Assembly: GCF_013373865.1 (NCBI RefSeq)
Contig: NC_050467.1
Location: 1,116,001 to 1,180,000, forward strand
Reading direction: 5' to 3'
DNA length: 64,000 nucleotides
DNA from: Monomorium pharaonis
Lineage: Eukaryota > Arthropoda > Insecta > Hymenoptera > Formicidae
Both the position numbers and the translations under genes were made by a program. Below are positions 61,453-64,000 of the stretch, in pieces (the first letter of the stretch is position 1; every line of letters begins with the position of its first letter). The notes under the pieces were generated by a model, which had not been told where the DNA came from, did no database searches, and saw nothing but the letters and a program-made list of their open reading frames with translations.

Positions 61453-61530
61453 GTCATGGTCCCCGACACAACTCGGTTGACTGCGCGTTGAACTGGTGAC
61501 TCGAAAATCAAGATCAAGACGGGACAGAAA
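61453..61530 (-). promoter_or_regulatory. Candidate first exon with ATG
   Basis: Minus strand reads TCGGGGACCATGAC|GTAAGT: a good Kozak context (A at -3), an ATG at 61455-61457 and a near-consensus donor, with a TTTATAGA box on the same strand about 80 nt upstream. It leaves two bases of a codon, whereas wge exon 1 needs one, so it cannot join exon 1 directly; an extra exon or another gene would be needed. Confidence 0.22.
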
Positions 61531-63636
61531 TGGCTTCTATAAATTTTGTAAATCGCTCGCGACCGAACGCGCTCACGAACGGAGCGAGCAGTTTACCATA
61601 GATACGATTACCAAACGCGGAAACCGAGATGACGTTCCGAAAGAACACGTCCGACGAATCGTTCCGCCGACACCCTTTCCTCCTCGGCTGTGGAAACTCG
61701 GTTTAAAGAGCACGAGAGAGCGCTTCGAATCTCTCCACGATACTCTTTACATTCGAGAACTATATATCGGCCATTTATCGCGTCGACAAATTATACCGTG
61801 ATAAGCATAATCATAGTGGTTTTTGTTTTCGGCAATATTATAATCTATATCTATATTTAATGCTCTCGACGTACACGATTAAAATTGACATATATTTCTT
61901 GGCGATACCGTCGTTCAAAATGTCGAGTAACAAAGACACCGCGGCAGCCTGAATTGATTAATATATCGTGAAAGGCGAACGAATTAAAATAAATTGAAAA
62001 GAATTATTTTCTGCAGTACGGTACGAAATGTCCGATCGTGTGAAGGATTGATCTGAAGTATTTTATTTTACTACACCTTCTCTCTAATTTCCTTTTAATT
62101 TGAAATAAAATTAATTAATTTGATAGAAACGAGACATCGTGCTGCGGTGCACTGAAATAAAATAAAATGACGCGATTTTTAGCACGAGATTTAGCTGAAC
62201 TTCAAATGCATGTATCGAGACGCGTCTGTGCTTGACATCATCAAAGAATCCGAATGAGAAAGATTCACGCAGCAAGCGTCTATTCCAGGGATTTCCCACT
62301 TTGAGGAACTATAATATAATAGCCTTAATGCATAATATATGTATGATTAATACAATGCAAATATTCTGCTCCGTGACACGAACAAAAAGATCACGTATGC
62401 CACCTACGGATTGCCGAGGGACGTGGATTATTTCGCGAACCTGTTTCGCGAAGCTGATAGGACGAAATTTCGCAATACGGCGCTAAGACGGTAAAGCGAC
62501 CGGTTCAAGGCACAAAGGAGAGAAGGCCTCGCCTCGTGTGTCTCCCTCTCTCTCTCTTTCTCTCACGCGCTCGCCAACTCTCCTTCACGGCACTCTCCAG
62601 CGGTCACATCATTCAAAAGGGACGAGAGGAGTACATGAAACGCACTCGCGATGCGCTGGTCCTACACGCAACGTGATGCGCGTAGGTAAAAGCGTAGTGT
62701 AGTCCCGCTTCTTCTTCCTCGACCTCCTCCTCATCCTCCTCCTCCTCCTTCTCGTCTTCCTCCTCTCCCTCCTCGTTTCCTCGCCTCTGCGCTTCTGCTT
62801 CTAGCTCGCGTGTGAGTTTAAACACGTGCGCGACCGCCCGCTCACTCGCTCGCCCGCTTGCTCGCTCGAAGGTAGGCGTTCACTCGCGCGCGCGAGTCCT
62901 CTTACTCCTCGTAATTCGGATCGTCTCAAATACGCGCTATTGTCCGACGAGAGCGGAACGCCACGTAGAAAAACGTGGAATTAAAATTTATACTTCGGTA
63001 GACGTTGCTTTTCCAACGAGCTACGTTTCACCAAGTATTTGATAAATTCGTATTTTCGAGGAATTTTGAAATGAGATTCATGACGGCATTTCGACTTACG
63101 AAACGTGATTTACTTTTCAAATTAATGACGTGTTCTTTAAATTTCATTTGTGTATAATTGAATGTGTAATTAGCACAAAATTAAGCATTAATTATAGAAA
63201 ATCTTAGTATCTTATCATTAATATGAATTCTTGAAAGATTGACTGTCAAAAAAATATATATGTTCAAATTAAGTCCACGAGAAGCCAAGATAGCCATAAA
63301 GTGGCAGAGAGAAAGAAAGCGGATTGATCGCGCAGTACATAGCAATTATAATAATTACACTGATTTCTTAGCTGAAAATTTGCTGGTATTAGGATCGAAG
63401 GATCGAATTACCTTTCCCTGCGTTTCACGTGCGAAAGCGCGCGCCTCCGCTCGGAGTCCCTCGCGCGTTCCGCGGCTCGTTAAGCATTCGTCATTAATCG
63501 ACGACGACGACGGGGACGATTGTCGTCGTGAACGACTTCTGTTCTCGTATTCCGCGAAAGCGCACCTCCCGGCCGCGCATTAAGGAGCGAGCCAGGCAGG
63601 CAAATGTACGTGATTCGCGAGGCGACTATGCGAGCC

Positions 63637-63664
63637 ACTCGCTCGCTCGCTCGCTCGCTCGCTC
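63637..63664. repeat. (CTCG)n tetranucleotide tract
   Basis: About seven CTCG units in a GC-rich patch near the window end. Confidence 0.94.
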
Positions 63665-64000
63665 CGTGCCGTGCCGAGACCTCCGAACATTCTCCTCCGG
63701 CAAAGTAGGCGGAACATTGCTTGCACGCACCTCGACGGCGGTCCTCCTCGGTAACGAATGCTCGAAATGATAGTCGTCGAAGCCAAATAAACGCCACTTT
63801 ACCCCGACACGGGACAGGCAGCGAACGATTGATATATGCTCGAGGTGGAATCTTATAGACCGAGTTAATTCTTGCGGGAGAGACTGCAGAATCAGCAGCC
63901 AGAATCTTTAACAAGTTCACCAAGTACATTTTCGGTAACGTCAAATTTAATTCCCGGCAGATGTCTATCCCGTGAGATTGTTAATTAGCCGCGTGAGATA

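Larger units (their letters stand above)
46795..64000. other. Upstream flank / probable 5' introns and promoter region of wge
   Basis: No coding exon that I can support apart from the SAM-like one inside the element at 47327-48136. GC-rich patches lie near 49150-49450, 50050-50450, 51050-51420, 54000-57400, 58700-59000, 62500-62950 and 63400-63750. Because the first recognised wge exon starts mid-codon, this stretch should contain untranslated or very short first exons, or they lie beyond 64000. Many ORFs here are C/T- or G/A-repeat shadows. Confidence 0.6.

Overview
The window is animal nuclear DNA, most likely from a hymenopteran insect and perhaps an ant. The signs are split exons with GT-AG borders, AT-rich introns, long (TC)n/(GA)n microsatellites, GC-rich patches in the gene's upstream flank, and many short TA-flanked inverted-repeat elements. 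The species is an inference. No bacterial-style operons, CRISPR arrays or viral genes were seen.

One gene can be supported. It lies on the minus strand from 46794 down to its stop codon at 23490. I could chain 20 coding exons whose splice phases all agree, giving 7928 nt and about 2641 residues from the first exon recognised. The C-terminal half carries two AT-hooks, a TNRC18/BAHCC1-type Tudor-like module (exons 16-17), a Lys/His-rich tract, an acidic tract, a pentapeptide repeat and a terminal BAH domain split across exons 19-20. This makes it the insect member of the TNRC18/BAHCC1 family, called winged eye (wge) in Drosophila, a chromatin regulator. The N-terminal half (exons 1-10) is low complexity: Gly, Ala, Pro, His and Gln. 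Seven SUMO-type psi-K-x-E motifs are spread over exons 4 to 15. Residue numbers below count from the first complete codon of exon 1; the true N-terminus is not established.

Layout: 1-23489 is gene-poor DNA downstream of the gene and includes its 3' UTR. It holds microsatellites, two foldback elements (3189-3320 and 13411-13613), a TA-flanked MITE (12114-12554) and a hAT-like terminal-repeat pair (18040-18745). 23490-46794 is the coding part of wge. Its introns carry a MITE related to the one at 12114, two blocks of degenerate tandem repeats, a Tc1-like remnant, a decayed tRNA-Phe copy and other repeats. 46795-64000 lies upstream of the recognised coding exons. It contains an 810-bp inverted-repeat element that encloses a plus-strand SAM-like exon, several GC-rich patches and microsatellites. 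It probably includes the 5' UTR exons and promoter of wge, but I could not fix them.

The most unusual items are the SAM-like exon caught inside a MITE-like element, the 15-nt/5-residue repeat beside the BAH domain, the set of psi-K-x-E motifs, and the shared CACTG/CACAG-GAAAAA terminal signature that links several non-autonomous elements here.
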